Shown: one piece after another, positions 21,401-31,600 of the stretch
Layout of the letters: every line of letters starts with the position of its first letter
How positions within the stretch are numbered: position 1 is the stretch's first letter
Origin: Mytilus galloprovincialis
Taxonomy: Eukaryota; Mollusca; Bivalvia; Mytilida; Mytilidae
Length of the DNA stretch: 64,000 bases
Assembly (NCBI RefSeq): GCF_965363235.1
Contig: NC_134845.1
Location: 9,920,101 to 9,984,100, forward strand
Reading direction: 5' to 3'
Made by a program: the position numbers and the translations under genes
Notes under the pieces: generated by a model
What the model was told of the DNA's origin: nothing
The model's database searches: none
The model's input: the letters and a program-made list of their open reading frames with translations, nothing else

Positions 21401-23550
21401 TTTTTTATGTAGAATATTTAATAGAATGATGAATCATTTCAAGTTTTAATTTTTAAATGTAATTTGGGTTTAAGATTTGAGTTATTAAAAGTTATATTTA
21501 ATTATCATAAATGAGTTAAAAATTTAACAAGGAGTATCATGTTTTGTTAGCTGCAAAATAAAGATATAATAATACTTTTTATAGATTGAGATTAAAATGA
21601 AGAAACAGGCAGAAATCCAGTGGAAGAAACTGGAGGGTGACGGACAGGAAGAAGAAAAGATTAAACAAATACCTATACAGAGTAAGTCTTAGGTTATAGG
21701 TCAGAGACTTACCAAGTTACAGAATTACCTGTACTAGAAAGAAACGATCTGATAGAACAGACTCTTAAATTCTTTATACAAAGAACTTATAAAAATACTG
21801 ATTTATTTTATAAATTGTTAAGATCCTGAAGTCCTGAGTCATTATGAGAGAAAATGGTGTAAAGTAGACATCATTTTATATAACAAATGGTATAAAATAG
21901 ACCTCATTTTGCATATTAAAAAATGGTATAATTAGACCTTATTTTAGAGATGAAATGGTATGAAATAGACCTCATTTTTTATATCACATGGTATAAAATG
22001 TACCTGTCTTTGCATCTTTTATGATATAAAATAAACTTCATTTGACAGTTCAAAGGGAGAAACAAGACCTCCATTTACATATTTAATGATTAAACATGGG
22101 AAAATGTGTACTAAGTTTCAAGTTGATTGGATTTCAACTTTATCTAAAACTACTTTGACCAAAAACTTAACCCTGAAGGACCAAAAACTTTAACATGAAG
22201 TGGGAAAGACATTCAAACAAATAGACAGAAGGACGTACGAACGTAGGGACGCACAGACTAAGTGCCCTAAGTGGGGTATAAAAAGGCCTCATTCTACATA
22301 CTCAATGGTGTAAAATATACCTGTTTTTTGCATCTTAAATGGTATAAAATAGACTCATTTTTCATATCAAATATTTCAGATCCTACTGACACAACTCATA
22401 AATATCCAACTTCAAGTCATAAAACACGTAACTGGGACAAGTTAGAACAAGAAGTGAAAGAAGAAGAGAAGACAGAGAAACTGGAAGGAGATGCTGCTCT
22501 TAATAAATTATTCCAGCAGATTTATTCTGATGGAACGGATGAAACAAAAAAGGCAATGATGAAATCTTTTGTAAGTGCCTCCATCAGTACTTGTTAAACA
22601 ATTGTATATCTAACTATATTAAACTTACAAAACTTCATAAGTGTTGAAAGTCTTCAGAGAACACACTACAGGCAAATCACATCAGACAAAACACCCAAGA
22701 GAAAACAGTCTTGACAAAACATTCCATGCCAAAGACCCAATAATATGATTATGTATCTTCTTTTCACTTCAGCAATATATATTTAAAGGAGACAAGACCT
22801 GAAGTTAACACATACTACATATTTAGACACATAATAAAAAGATTAAGGTGGTATCAAACACTTTGACTAAAACTAATTTGGCTCGTTCTAATTTTCATCA
22901 AATTTTGACAAAATATTGACTCTGACTATTCGACAAACAACATAATAATTTCAAAAAACATAAACCACACAATTTATTGACAAAATTTTATTGGCTATAT
23001 AGCAGTTTGACCAACACTAAATTTGATCATTGAGAAGTTTGATATTTCCTTAACAATGAAATGTGATTATTAAACTTTCAGCTAATTTTTACAGAGTTAT
23101 TTCCCTGTATCGTTCCACCTTAACATCAATAAAACTTTTTGAGAAAAGAAAAATAAGGAAACAACTGTCATTCCATTGCACATCAAAGAAATGGAATGTA
23201 AATAACTATTGGTCACAATTTGGCCTTCACCAATGAGCAAAATTCTTACTGTAAAGTAAGCGCCAAAAGGCCCTTGCATGAGAAAATATAAATAATTCAG
23301 ATGAAACCAAAGGCATAATTATCCTAAAAATTATTAACTATAAACATGTTAGACAAATGAGATAGTCCTGACATCATTATAAAATCATAATGAGCATTTT
23401 ATTAATCTTATTTGATATTGTAAATTTATTTTTTGATTACAGAGTGAATCTGGAGGAACAGTATTGAGTACAAACTGGGGAGAAATTGGAGAGAAAAAGA
23501 CTGAAATCAAACCTCCAGATGGAATGGAATATAAAAAATGGGAATGTTGA
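6450..23550 (+). CDS. SUGT1: SGT1 co-chaperone (SUGT1), complete, 13 exons
   Basis: SGT1 is an adaptor of HSP90 that helps mature SCF ubiquitin ligases, kinetochore components and, in many lineages, NLR-type immune receptors. Exons read on GT-AG boundaries: 6450-6469, 6580-6628, 12465-12561, 13314-13383, 14614-14684, 16774-16827, 17096-17127, 17675-17808, 18727-18823, 19536-19643, 21585-21681, 22380-22570, 23443-23550. They sum to 1128 nt, 375 residues plus TGA, close to vertebrate SUGT1. N-terminal TPR repeats cover about residues 1-115 ([29 protein letters not shown]). The CS domain, which binds HSP90, begins at [19 protein letters not shown] (about 177) and runs to about 262. The C-terminal SGS domain includes [14 protein letters not shown] and ends STNWGEIG...[12 protein letters not shown]. 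The start ATG has A at -3. Intron 2 (6629-12464) hosts a whole piggyBac transposon and intron 3 a MITE. No damage to the coding sequence was seen. Confidence 0.95.
6833..9813 (-). mobile_element. Complete piggyBac-family DNA transposon
   Basis: A 2981-bp element flanked by TTAA on both sides (6829-6832 and 9814-9817), the canonical piggyBac target duplication. The left end reads CCCCTTGAGTGCCA; the right end in reverse complement reads CCTCCTATGTGCCA. Both ends also carry a better-matched subterminal repeat, CTCCCTTTGAGTGCCAA followed by ATCGGCCC (left from about 6864, right to about 9764). It encodes one transposase on the - strand and lies in intron 2 of SUGT1 in antisense orientation to the host gene. 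Terminal repeats, target duplication and transposase all look whole, which suggests a recent insertion. Confidence 0.9.
7677..9706 (-). CDS. piggyBac transposase, two exons, apparently intact
   Basis: Exon 1 is 9706-9477 and exon 2 is 8979-7677. The donor CAG|GTACAA and acceptor TTTTCAG|ATATGC join in frame to give [11 protein letters not shown], matching the ETNRYA-like phrase of piggyBac N-termini; total 1533 nt, 510 residues plus TAA, against a usual 550-600. The DDE-type catalytic aspartates of the family are visible: D206 in [12 protein letters not shown]289 in VFTDNFFSS, and D385 (with D388) in GGVDLSDQM. The C-terminus is a cysteine/histidine cross-brace ([24 protein letters not shown]) that in piggyBac binds the terminal repeats. 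Family role: precise TTAA cut-and-paste transposition without footprints. A candidate AATAAA lies downstream on this strand near 7474. The intron assignment is inferred from the motif and phase, not from transcripts. Confidence 0.88.
9818..11480. other. Intronic sequence of SUGT1, no gene
   Basis: Holds a (TA)n run at about 10482-10500, a 17-base G run at about 10890-10906 and the AT-rich remainder. Several 60-77 codon frames here show no recognisable protein features. Confidence 0.5.
11488..12298 (+). repeat. Tandem 364-bp dispersed element, 2.2 copies
   Basis: Units starting aactcatcatagataccag occur at 11488, 11852 and 12217, a spacing of 364 and 365 bp. Each full unit passes through gacgctcgaatccaaaa-like sequence, a gtgctgactactgggctggt block and ends cagtggtagtaaata. 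The third copy is cut after about 82 bp. It is a common mussel repeat (from memory) whose tandem arrangement here may reflect Helitron-like or unequal-exchange amplification. Non-coding, in intron 2 of SUGT1. Confidence 0.75.
12599..12847. mobile_element. piggyBac-like MITE
   Basis: A 249-bp element with TTAA at both edges (12595-12598 and 12848-12851). The left end CCCTTTTGCTGTCAG pairs with the right end, which in reverse complement reads CCCTCTTGCTGCTGG. No coding capacity. It lies in intron 3 of SUGT1, just after exon 3. The ends differ from those of the full piggyBac at 6833-9813, so a different transposase probably moved it. Confidence 0.7.
13675..13745 (+). repeat. Fragment of the attgccaatgagacaac repeat
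   Basis: Reads tggtatgattgccaatgaga then caactttccaccaaatacca, the head of the dispersed mussel repeat also at 555-955. Confidence 0.6.
15060..15215 (-). repeat. Reverse fragment of the attgccaatgagacaac repeat
   Basis: Carries atgggctttgctcattgttc, aaggccgtacagggatctgt and ttggcaatcataccacatct, the reverse complement of the dispersed mussel repeat. The 65-codon open frame over it is not a gene. Confidence 0.65.
16181..16247. repeat. Perfect 33-bp inverted repeat with 1-nt centre
   Basis: Arms 16181-16213 and 16215-16247 are exact reverse complements around a single A at 16214. The left arm starts TTGATGCAAGCTATACTTTA and the right arm ends in its complement. Pairing extends a further five bases out past one mismatch. 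It lies in SUGT1 intron 5. Confidence 0.95.
17878..17998 (+). repeat. Fragment of the attgccaatgagacaac repeat
   Basis: Reads aaatgtgatatgagtgccaa then tgagacaactatccatccaa and ends near gagcactggctcacaccca. Non-coding; lies in SUGT1 intron 8 next to a SINE piece. Confidence 0.6.
18005..18138 (+). repeat. SINE 3' half with CAATCAATC tail
   Basis: Contains cctgaaggttgtggttctct, tttctccgcctataaaaact and ends gacattaaacaccaatcaat followed by caatca, the tail of mollusc tRNA-headed SINEs. The tRNA-like head is not clear, so this is a partial copy. Confidence 0.6.
18140..18366. repeat. Foldback repeat
   Basis: Nested inverted arms: ggagataacaatattgtatt with aagctccgacggcatcaa on the left, and ttgatgccgtcagagctta with acaatacagttatctcc on the right. 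An outer, weaker pair uses cattctaatgcaacaacg and the reverse catt-agaatgg. A long hairpin could form. It lies in SUGT1 intron 8. Confidence 0.65.
19030..19205 (-). repeat. Reverse-oriented SINE fragment
   Basis: Holds, in reverse, a tRNA-like B-box region (tgagtgggatacaaactcac then aacctcagaggaaac) and a body with aatggacagaactactgtt-like sequence, matching the head and body layout of mollusc SINEs. Lies in SUGT1 intron 9. Confidence 0.5.
19715..21382 (+). repeat. Composite dispersed element with three tandem units
   Basis: Core units start cttttacaaaaatcttctc at 19754, 20176 and 20679 (spacing 422 and 503 bp; the first unit lacks about 80 bp). Shared blocks include atggctaaaaatagaacata, gtcaagatctatctgccct and cagttgacccctttaggag-like sequence. 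The 3' end reads caaggtgagcgacacaggct and ctttagagcctctagttt, a terminus I recognise from many mussel loci. Non-coding; in SUGT1 intron 10. Confidence 0.75.
21848..22375 (+). repeat. Imperfect ~45-bp tandem repeat, interrupted
   Basis: Repeats of the type aatggtataaaatagacctc then attttgcatat occur about five times at 21850-22060 and twice more at 22300-22375, right up to the acceptor of SUGT1 exon 12. A dispersed repeat (22100-22281) splits the array. Confidence 0.65.
22100..22281 (-). repeat. Dispersed repeat ending gtggggtata
   Basis: Shares tactaagtttcaagttgatt, aactactttgaccaaaaact and the acgcacagac run with 5555-5766, and ends aagtggggtata. It sits inside the 45-bp tandem array. Confidence 0.6.
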
Positions 23551-24900
23551 ACGAAAAGAACCCGTTTACAAAGTTTTATGATGTGTGAAAGAATCGCAGA
23601 GAAAAAAGTCTAGGTTTTAAGATAAAATGTAGAAATACCAACTATGCAAATCCTGTAATAAGATTTCATGCATGAAAGATGTAAATGATGGATGAATTTA
23701 ATACTGGGAACTTAGATTTCTCTTCTTTTTATTAATATCATTGAATAATGAATTGTTCTGTATTAAAGAGGGATAATTTGAATAAGATACCTATGATGAA
23801 TTTGGGATGCTTAATTCCTGTATGTTTGTTTTCCTATGTACTCACTTTCATTAGGGGTGAACAAGCCATACTTGTATGTGACACAGTAACATGTATTACA
23901 TCCCTGCTCTGAAGGTGGTTAAGTTAATTAAGTTAACTGTTTTGACTCTATTCTTTTTATGATTTCACTATTATCAAAGACTTTAAATCAGAGTTGCCTA
24001 AAACTTGGCATCAAGTTTCAGGTGAGCATGCTATAATGTGTGATATGTTTTCCATATATTGCTCATTAACTCCCTGTTAACTGAACACCTATGTATTGTT
24101 TGACATAAAAATATCAATGTATGAAATATTCCTTGCATTTTACTCAGAACTGCCTATCTGAGCTTCCTGGTTTAGAATAAAGCTTCATGTGAGCATTATT
24201 AACCAAGAGATACATTTTATATCCATCACTCATCAACTTCCTGTTTACTGAATACTTATAAGTCTATCATTATTGAGGAACTAGTCACTGTAACGGTTAT
24301 TTCAAGATTCCCTTAGTTCTGGCATCTAGTTTTAATAAGCTTTATTATGTTTGGAAATCAGATAAGTGTTATATTAAAACTGTTTGTTTATTAATTTGCA
24401 AATGTAAATTTAACATTATTAAATGATTTGTCATGAGCCATGTGATAAATGAAATACAGATTAAGCATGAATTAATTTGTTTAAATTGAAAGAAATTTTT
24501 AGAGATATTTACTGAATAGGTGGACTATGTCCTTGTATGTGAAATATAGTATGCACACCTAAACCTATATTAGACTATATTGTTTTATAATATAATTACA
24601 AATGCATACATTAAGTTCTTTCTTTTTGGAAAGCAAACAATTGACTTCAAATTGTAAGTTCATTCTACTCGAATTAAAATGTATTCTTGTTATTGAAAGT
24701 TTATTTGGATTGAAAATTAAACTAATTGAAACACTTATTTTCTCAAATCCTTAATTATACCTTTGAGTTTTTATTCTTTAGAAGGTTTTTTGCATTATCA
24801 GCTATTGTTTCAACCATATTGTATCTTATTTGATGTTTTATTATCATATTTATAACATTGCAATCACTTATCTGTAATGCTGTGTCATGAAATAAATACT
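23551..24900 (+). other. 3' untranslated region of SUGT1
   Basis: AT-rich sequence after the TGA with no coding signal or repeat recognised. A canonical AATAAA lies at 24891-24896, so the transcript probably ends near 24915. The limits are inferred. Confidence 0.6.
24891..24896 (+). terminator. Polyadenylation signal of SUGT1
   Basis: AATAAA in the context tgtcatgaaataaatactat, about 1.34 kb after the SUGT1 stop codon. It is the best candidate before the next gene, which is on the other strand. Confidence 0.55.
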
Positions 24901-25269
24901 ATTTATTTATCTCATCTCGTATTTTATATTTTCCTCTAACTCTGCTTTGATTTATGTCTTTCTGTCCTTATTCTTTTCTTAACAACAAATGATTGTGATT
25001 GCATGTGTCTGCACTCTTCTTTGGATAATATGATATGGACATAAATTTATTTTGCTATTCTTTGAGCACTCCCTATCATGATATCATGAAAATAAGTTGA
25101 AGGGTATAGGTGTTCATTCGACTGCATGCCTTGCTTGCTGTTTAGTGTACCTGCATTCATGATATCCCCTGCATGTATACAGAATACAGTTTGCTCCTTC
25201 AATTTCCTGATGGTCTGATTGAATTCAAGATAATTGGTAAAAACCATGTTCGAGTAAAAAATTTTATCT

Positions 25270-25695
25270 AAAATTGAGTATGGAAATGGGGAATGCGTCA
25301 AAGAGACATCAACCCAACCAAAGATTAACAGTCGAAGGCCACCAATGGGTCTTCAAATCTTCAAAACAGCGGAAAAACTACCGCACCCGTAGGAGTACTT
25401 CAGCTGGCCCCCAAACAAAAATATATACTAGTTCAGTGATAATGGACGTCATACTAAACTCCAAAATATACACAAGAAACTAAAATTTTCATCATACAAG
25501 ACTAACAAAGGCCAGAGGTTCCTGACTTTTGGACAGGCGCAACAATGCGGCAGGGTTAAAAATGTTTTTTGAGATCTCATCCTTCCCCCTATACCTCTAG
25601 CCAATGTAGAAAAAGCAAACGCACCACAATACGCACAGTAAAACTCAGTTCAAAAAAGTCTGGAGTCTGGTGTGTGAATAGGTAACAAAAGAAAC
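25270..25695 (+). repeat. Dispersed mussel repeat, caaagagacatcaacccaac family
   Basis: Contains gggaatgcgtcaaagagaca, ttcagctggcccccaaacaa, agactaacaaaggccagagg and cctctagccaatgtagaaaa, a block order I recognise from mussel genomes. The 69-codon open frame over it is not a gene. Confidence 0.7.
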
Positions 25696-26034
25696 TTAAC
25701 AAAATGTATTGGATGATTTTCATTATAGTGATGTGGCATAGAGTCATATGTTTGTGTGTTAATAAACTTGAACTTAATGTGTAACACTTATTTCATTGAT
25801 TTTTTGGTGATTAAAATTTAAAGCAAAAAAAAGACTGACAAAAAAGTATACTGGAACAAGTTTTGCTCCATTGAGATGTTCTATTGTTAGCCCACCCATT
25901 GTATGTGTCTGCCCAAGTGTGGTATTTGTTTGTTGCTGTACATCACATTATTTTTTGGTTTGTTGTTTTGTATATATAGCAGGCTGTAAGCTTTCTCTTT
26001 GAATTGTTTTGTGTTTGTCGTGCACGAAACCTTA

Positions 26035-26170
26035 AGCTTCTTAACTTTGTTGTGCGTTATGGGTTTTGGTCATGGTGTTAGGCTGTACAATGACCTTTGG
26101 TTGTTTACTTCTATGTTAGTTAGTCTCTGATAGATATTTGTTTCAAATTGGCAATCTTACCACATCTTTT
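26035..26170 (-). repeat. Reverse fragment of the attgccaatgagacaac repeat
   Basis: Reads atgggttttggtcatggtgt, ctgtacaatgacctttggtt and aattggcaatcttaccacat, a diverged reverse copy of the dispersed repeat. Confidence 0.5.
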
Positions 26171-26439
26171 TATTTTTAGATTTTTTGTAATTATTGCATG
26201 GTGGCTATTGATCCATAAAATCTGTATTAAGAAAAGGTGATGTTGGATTCAAAAATTATTGAACAACAAACTCCAAAATGTTAGGAACCATAAATAAGCT
26301 GGAGAATTAAAAAGGAGACACAAATCATATGATAACCATGCACCAAGCAAGTCCTAAATAGAACAAGCAAAACTATATTTGGTCAACTTTACATGTATTT
26401 ATTTTATTTCAGAAACCATTTATTGTGTCAAAAATTTGA

Positions 26440-26770
26440 TCACAATCCAAATTCAGACAGTATCAAGCTTGAATATTGTGTCCAAATGTGCCCCAATTGT
26501 TCAATATTCGCCCTCTGTGGTCGTATCAGGCTGCGCTCAGCGAATCATTTCATTCTCCCATCTGATAAGCTCTAGATGCTTTTAAAAGTGACAGAGATAT
26601 AAGCCAAAAACACTGCATTTTAGGTAGGGGCGGAATGGATGGTTTAAAACTAAAAAACCCAATTATGATTGTGACAAAGTTCAGTTAAATTCGACCCAGT
26701 AGTTTCAGAGAAGAACACTATTCATAATTGTAAAAGTTAACGGACGCCCTAAGGCCAGGTGAGCTAATAA
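26440..26770 (+). repeat. Dispersed repeat fragment
   Basis: Contains caatattcgccctctgtggt, ggctgcgctcagcgaatcat, gacccagtagtttcagagaa and aacggacgccctaaggccag. It resembles common mussel repeats and shares the 'actgggcc/aaccagt...tttcagag' theme with 19715-21382. Two overlapping 60-68 codon frames here are not genes. Confidence 0.5.
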
Positions 26771-26842
26771 GGGAATGAAGATAATCATATGACTTGCACC
26801 TACTGGAACCAGTATAATTAAAAACGATACTCTTTTAACTAC

Positions 26843-26848
26843 TTTATT
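26843..26848 (-). terminator. Candidate polyadenylation signal of the TRIM gene
   Basis: TTTATT on the + strand, AATAAA on the - strand, about 180 bp beyond the stop codon at 27026. Confidence 0.45.
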
Positions 26849-27025
26849 TCATAGTAATCACATTTCTTATCGTATCACATTATGCTTTGTCTCCACAAAA
26901 ATAGGAAGGGTTCAAAATAAAAGGACTAAATTAAGGTCCTACAAATGCCAAATGAAGCATTGCGTCAATAAATGCACACTGGGATAAAGTTATGAACATT
27001 AACGATTTCAATCTATATTACACAT

Positions 27026-28606
27026 CTATCTATTGTCTGAATTCGTGTAACGTGATGACGTGTACATACCACCCTGGTCACGTGCCTCACGTGGTGGTGT
27101 CGGCTGCGTTGGATGACGTACAACTCTTACTGGTTGCTGTGGGCGACGTTGTCTTGATGAACTTGACCTATTATTACTTCCACGCGATGATTGGCTGCTC
27201 TGGCTTGGTGTTCTTTGTTCTGGCTGAGTTGGTTGTTGGTTCAATGCTTCTGCCATTTCCGCAGCACTTTCGTTCAAGCGTGACGCGATTCTCATTAGGT
27301 AAGTAGAAGCGAGTTGTTCACGGTGTTCTCGAAGTTGATCCAAATAATGATCGTCGTTTTCCTCTGTTTGTTGATCATTTTCAGATCCTTGTAATAAACG
27401 GTTTCTGATGTTTGAAGAAATATCGTCAGGCAAAATGTGATCTTCGTCGTTTTGTTCTGTGTCGTTTTCATTATCAGGGCTCTCGTTTTCGTCACAGTCA
27501 AGTTCGGGTAAATATAAAGCTGGATTAATACGATGCGAGTCCAAACTGTCTAGTAAGACTAGCTGATGAGCGGGAACCGGGTTCTTTAACGACAGGTCTT
27601 CAATAGTTGTAACTTCCCCTAGGCCACTCATTTCTGATAAGAATAAACATTCGTTTGGAGCCTCAAATTTACAAGTAATGAACAGTTCGTCATCGGTTGC
27701 TTCGGCAGTACAAGTAAATTCAGTTTCTTTTTCTTTTAGTTGTTGCTGAACTGTGAACAATTGTCTTATGTCATTGTTTGACCTTGCTTTTGTAAATGTG
27801 TCGTAAAGTTTCTGTAACTGTGATCCTTGGGTACAGATGTCAACAAAACGCGTGTTTATCTTTTGTTTCTGTTCTTGTACACTTTCCCGCAATATTTTAA
27901 TGAGCGCCTCTTGTCTACGCTCTAGCAATAATCGATATTCTATAAAAGTGTCTTTGATAGTTGATCTGAGCTTTCTTTCTAGTAAGTCTAATTGTTTTGA
28001 AGCATTTGCGAGTGAATCTGTTCGCCCTTTCATTTTATCCAGCATGCCTTTATTTTTATCGTTCATTTCATCGAACTCATTACTGTTCTCGGACAACGCC
28101 TCCGTGACATCAACAATCACGTGCTCTTGTCCTTCTTTGTGATCAAGAACTGTACAGTCTCGACAAACGGGAATCAGACATTTCTTACAGAAAAAGTTCA
28201 GTGGCTGGTTCTCATGTTTAGTGCAAACATTTTGAGATTTTGTAGTTACACGTGACAAAAAGTCCATCATTTGTATAACACGATGGTCTGAGGGCAGAGC
28301 ACTGATTTCAGTTCGACTCAGAAATATTTCTACTCGACATTCTGGGCATTTTAATACACCTTCCAAGTTATCGTCCATCCACGGAACTGTTCTTCTAGAA
28401 TTCTGATGATGGTGGTCGAAAACGGATTTGAGACATATCAGACAGAACGTATGATTGCATGGTAGTGATTTCGGAAGTCTGTCTGCTTGGCTATATTTCT
28501 CATTACAAATGTGGCACCTTAAGAACTGTTCTTCGAACGCAGCTTCATCTACAATTAAACTTCTCTTTGGACCATTGTCTGTCTGGTCCTCGCCTGCAGT
28601 TGCCAT
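27026..28606 (-). CDS. TRIM-type RING/B-box E3 ubiquitin ligase
   Basis: A 526-residue protein in one coding exon. The N-terminal C3HC4 RING uses C31, C34, C50, H52, C55, C58, C87 and C90 (CHICNEKY, LPCNHTFCLICL, KCPECRVE). A B-box type 2 zinc finger follows: C128, H131, C140, C143, C148, C151, H156, H162. A coiled coil is likely at about 165-300. The C-terminal third is acidic, then Ser/Gln/Arg-rich and disordered (SSRGSNNRSSSSRQRRP). No NHL, SPRY or filamin domain is visible. Family role: RING-dependent ubiquitin transfer with B-box/coiled-coil oligomerisation; many bivalve TRIMs act in immunity, but the substrate cannot be inferred. A splice acceptor (TTGTAG) 15 bases upstream of the ATG implies a 5' untranslated exon. 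GGTATGTAC near the C-terminus could be an alternative donor leading to another C-terminus. Confidence 0.88.
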   Translation of the reverse strand: MATAGEDQTDNGPKRSLIVDEAAFEEQFLRCHICNEKYSQADRLPKSLPCNHTFCLICLKSVFDHHHQNSRRTVPWMDDNLEGVLKCPECRVEIFLSRTEISALPSDHRVIQMMDFLSRVTTKSQNVCTKHENQPLNFFCKKCLIPVCRDCTVLDHKEGQEHVIVDVTEALSENSNEFDEMNDKNKGMLDKMKGRTDSLANASKQLDLLERKLRSTIKDTFIEYRLLLERRQEALIKILRESVQEQKQKINTRFVDICTQGSQLQKLYDTFTKARSNNDIRQLFTVQQQLKEKETEFTCTAEATDDELFITCKFEAPNECLFLSEMSGLGEVTTIEDLSLKNPVPAHQLVLLDSLDSHRINPALYLPELDCDENESPDNENDTEQNDEDHILPDDISSNIRNRLLQGSENDQQTEENDDHYLDQLREHREQLASTYLMRIASRLNESAAEMAEALNQQPTQPEQRTPSQSSQSSRGSNNRSSSSRQRRPQQPVRVVRHPTQPTPPREARDQGGMYTSSRYTNSDNR

Positions 28607-31600
28607 TACTGTATGTTTTTTCTACAATAGAAAAATGATAGTATCGAATTGACGGTTCATAGTTTTTATCTTATGATAATGTAAACCTGGTTTGAGGTCG
28701 CAGGTATAGATAACTTAAACATATTTTTCGTAATGGGTGATAAATGAATTGCTGTCGAGTTCCTTGTCAAGAATAAAAACTCACAAAAGATATACTAGTC
28801 TGATAATTTAGAAATAAGACTCTACAGTGGCGTTCGAATCAAAATGGTCGAAAAACATATCAAGTATGACGTTAAAGAACATACTGATAATCAAAAAGCT
28901 TCGACCAATAGATAGTTCTTTAATTCGGGTCATAATGTTAACGAATTTGAGTTATTTATATAAATATGAAATAAATAATACCAATTCACAAAACCGTAAA
29001 CAAAGTTTTGGTTCTTGAAAAGAAGAAAGAATACGAAGGGAGATGACGAGAATTCATTTTACAAATGGTAGAAAAAGAAATTCTAATGTAGAACAGAACT
29101 TGAATTACTTATATAACTGTCCATTGTTAAAGAATTTACATTAATGAGACAACAAGTCAACCCAACGACAGAAATAACTTAACATTTAGAGATTAACTTA
29201 CAGTAATAAACAAGTGTCTTTACAATATTTTAATTTTGTATATACATGCTATTTGTTGAAAACTAAGGTGTTTTTTTAAATTTGATAATAAATGGGATTT
29301 TTAAACCTATGTGATCAATACAGCTACAAAAGATTAAAAATAAATGACGACGGAACCTTCGAACAAAGGTGGCATTATGCCAAGTAGATGACAAAAATAT
29401 ATATGGAGTTCACTTCAGGTGCTTCGGGGATATTTTTAAGATCTGATTAGCAGTAAATATGTATTAAAAAAAAACTTATCTCATAATTCTACATTTCTGA
29501 AAGTTCTAATGAATATTACAGATAGAACTAATATTTTAGGATTTATAAATACATTGGATATTTCGACTTTTTGCTGTTACATCCATATTCCCTTTCATTT
29601 TTTTTTATAGATAAAATTGACTATAAACGTAATTTTTCCATTTTCCCTTTCGTTTTTAAACTTATAAAATCGCCAGTGAACAATATTAACCATATTCCCT
29701 TTCATTTTTTTCAACAAATAAAATCGTCAGTGAAGTATATTTTTTAAGAGAGACAATGACGCATTTAGTATATTTTGTCTTCATCCATGAGAAACGTCCC
29801 TGTAAGTTTAAGTTTTTAAGTGAAAATTACTTATACATAATTATAACAGTAAATTGATAATTCATACAGGAAAAAATCAAACGACTCACCTATGGCTATA
29901 TTTTGAAATGATATATACCGATGTTATGTGATGTAAACACTGTACCAATAATACCAGTACGTACATAAGTTTTGTATATATATTTTAGTCACGTGACTCA
30001 TCTTTAAAATCAATGTATGTAAACATTTGAACAAAGACATGAAAGGTTGTGTTGTAAACATTTGGATGTGTATTGGAAACAGGGGGAGTTAACATCCTTA
30101 TCATCGTCATGAATATTCATAACATCGTCATTTTTTACTCTTCAAATTTTTTTAATCAGCAACACATTTTCTGCCCAAAATTAATGGATATAATTATCAG
30201 AAAAATTAATGTACATATTTTTTATTTTACATCTTGATTGTGGAAATGGAAGATGTTACTTTATTTCACCTAAAAACATATCTTCAAGTATTTTCGTATT
30301 GATATCTTTTGGTGTTAAATATTCATTAGGTTGACAAATATGCTATCAATATACACCTGGGCATCCCACGCCCCTCTCAGAGTAGACCCACGTATAAAAA
30401 GAATTTAAGCTACTAGTAAATATTTTCAGTTGCGTCATATAAAAAATAAAACTTATATACGTCAAATTTCGTTACGAGTTTTCTAAATTAATATAATAAT
30501 GATAAGTGTACACAATTCTCTTGCAGAATGAATAACTCAAGTCAATTGAATTCGTATTGAAATGTATACTAGTAGTAGTAAAGTATTATTTTGTCAAATC
30601 AGCTTTTCTACTATAAACAAAAAGAACCTTTACAGAGAGAAACTGACCTTAAATCAAATGCTCCTTCTTTGTTTATATATATGCCACCATAGTTAGAATC
30701 ATTACCAAAACAAGTTTCAACAAGACATTAGTATAATCATATAAATCTTTACCTGAGTATAAAAATCGATACACACCTAACATAAAAAGGTGTATAAATT
30801 AATTTAAATCTAGCCACTTTTTATGCATTGAAATTTAAACAGCATTGAAAAAACATATATGAATGTTATGCATTTAAGATTTAATAAAATGATACTGGTT
30901 TAATATAGTTTTTATGAAACCAACGAGAAGTCGATGTAACGGCGAAACGGAAACCAGTAAAATTGATATGTTTAATATTAGAGTGACCTCCCATTTTATC
31001 CTATAAAACTGGCTGATATTGAATTAGACCTTGTTATCTTATTACTATCCATAATACTGGCTAATTTTATGATTTTTTTTTAATTCTGACTCTTACAATG
31101 TTGTTGTTAAAATTGTACTATAAACTGGTGTGAATTAAATCAATATTGTTTCAACCATGATTAATATGTCCATTTGAAATTAACTGTCTTCCTTAAAACG
31201 AATTACTTTTTCAAATGTATATATGTTCATAAATGTCTATAATCTTCATTACATTACTTTGTTATTTTGTTATATTATGAATGCGTATATAGTATTTGTG
31301 TAATTGTTCACATACCCCTGTTAGGGTCTTTGAGAAAATAAAACTTAAACTTGAAACTTGACTGATAAATATTGAAATTTTAAGATATATATATGTTTTT
31401 TTTTTTAATTTAAAAATCAAGTGTCAAAATGCATCGTTAGATATGTTCGAGTCTTAGAAATGTTTTCTACATCAAAATGGACTTTATGTCATTTATTTCA
31501 GTCTTTTGGAAACTTTTCGTACATGATATTATAATCAGTTCCATTACCATTTGTACCTTTGTACCAGTTGAAGTTTATAGATGTCTGAAAAACTACCACT

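Noticed and set aside
26992-27306. 104-codon + strand frame
   Set aside because: Antisense shadow of the TRIM coding sequence, whose RING and B-box are unmistakable on the - strand.
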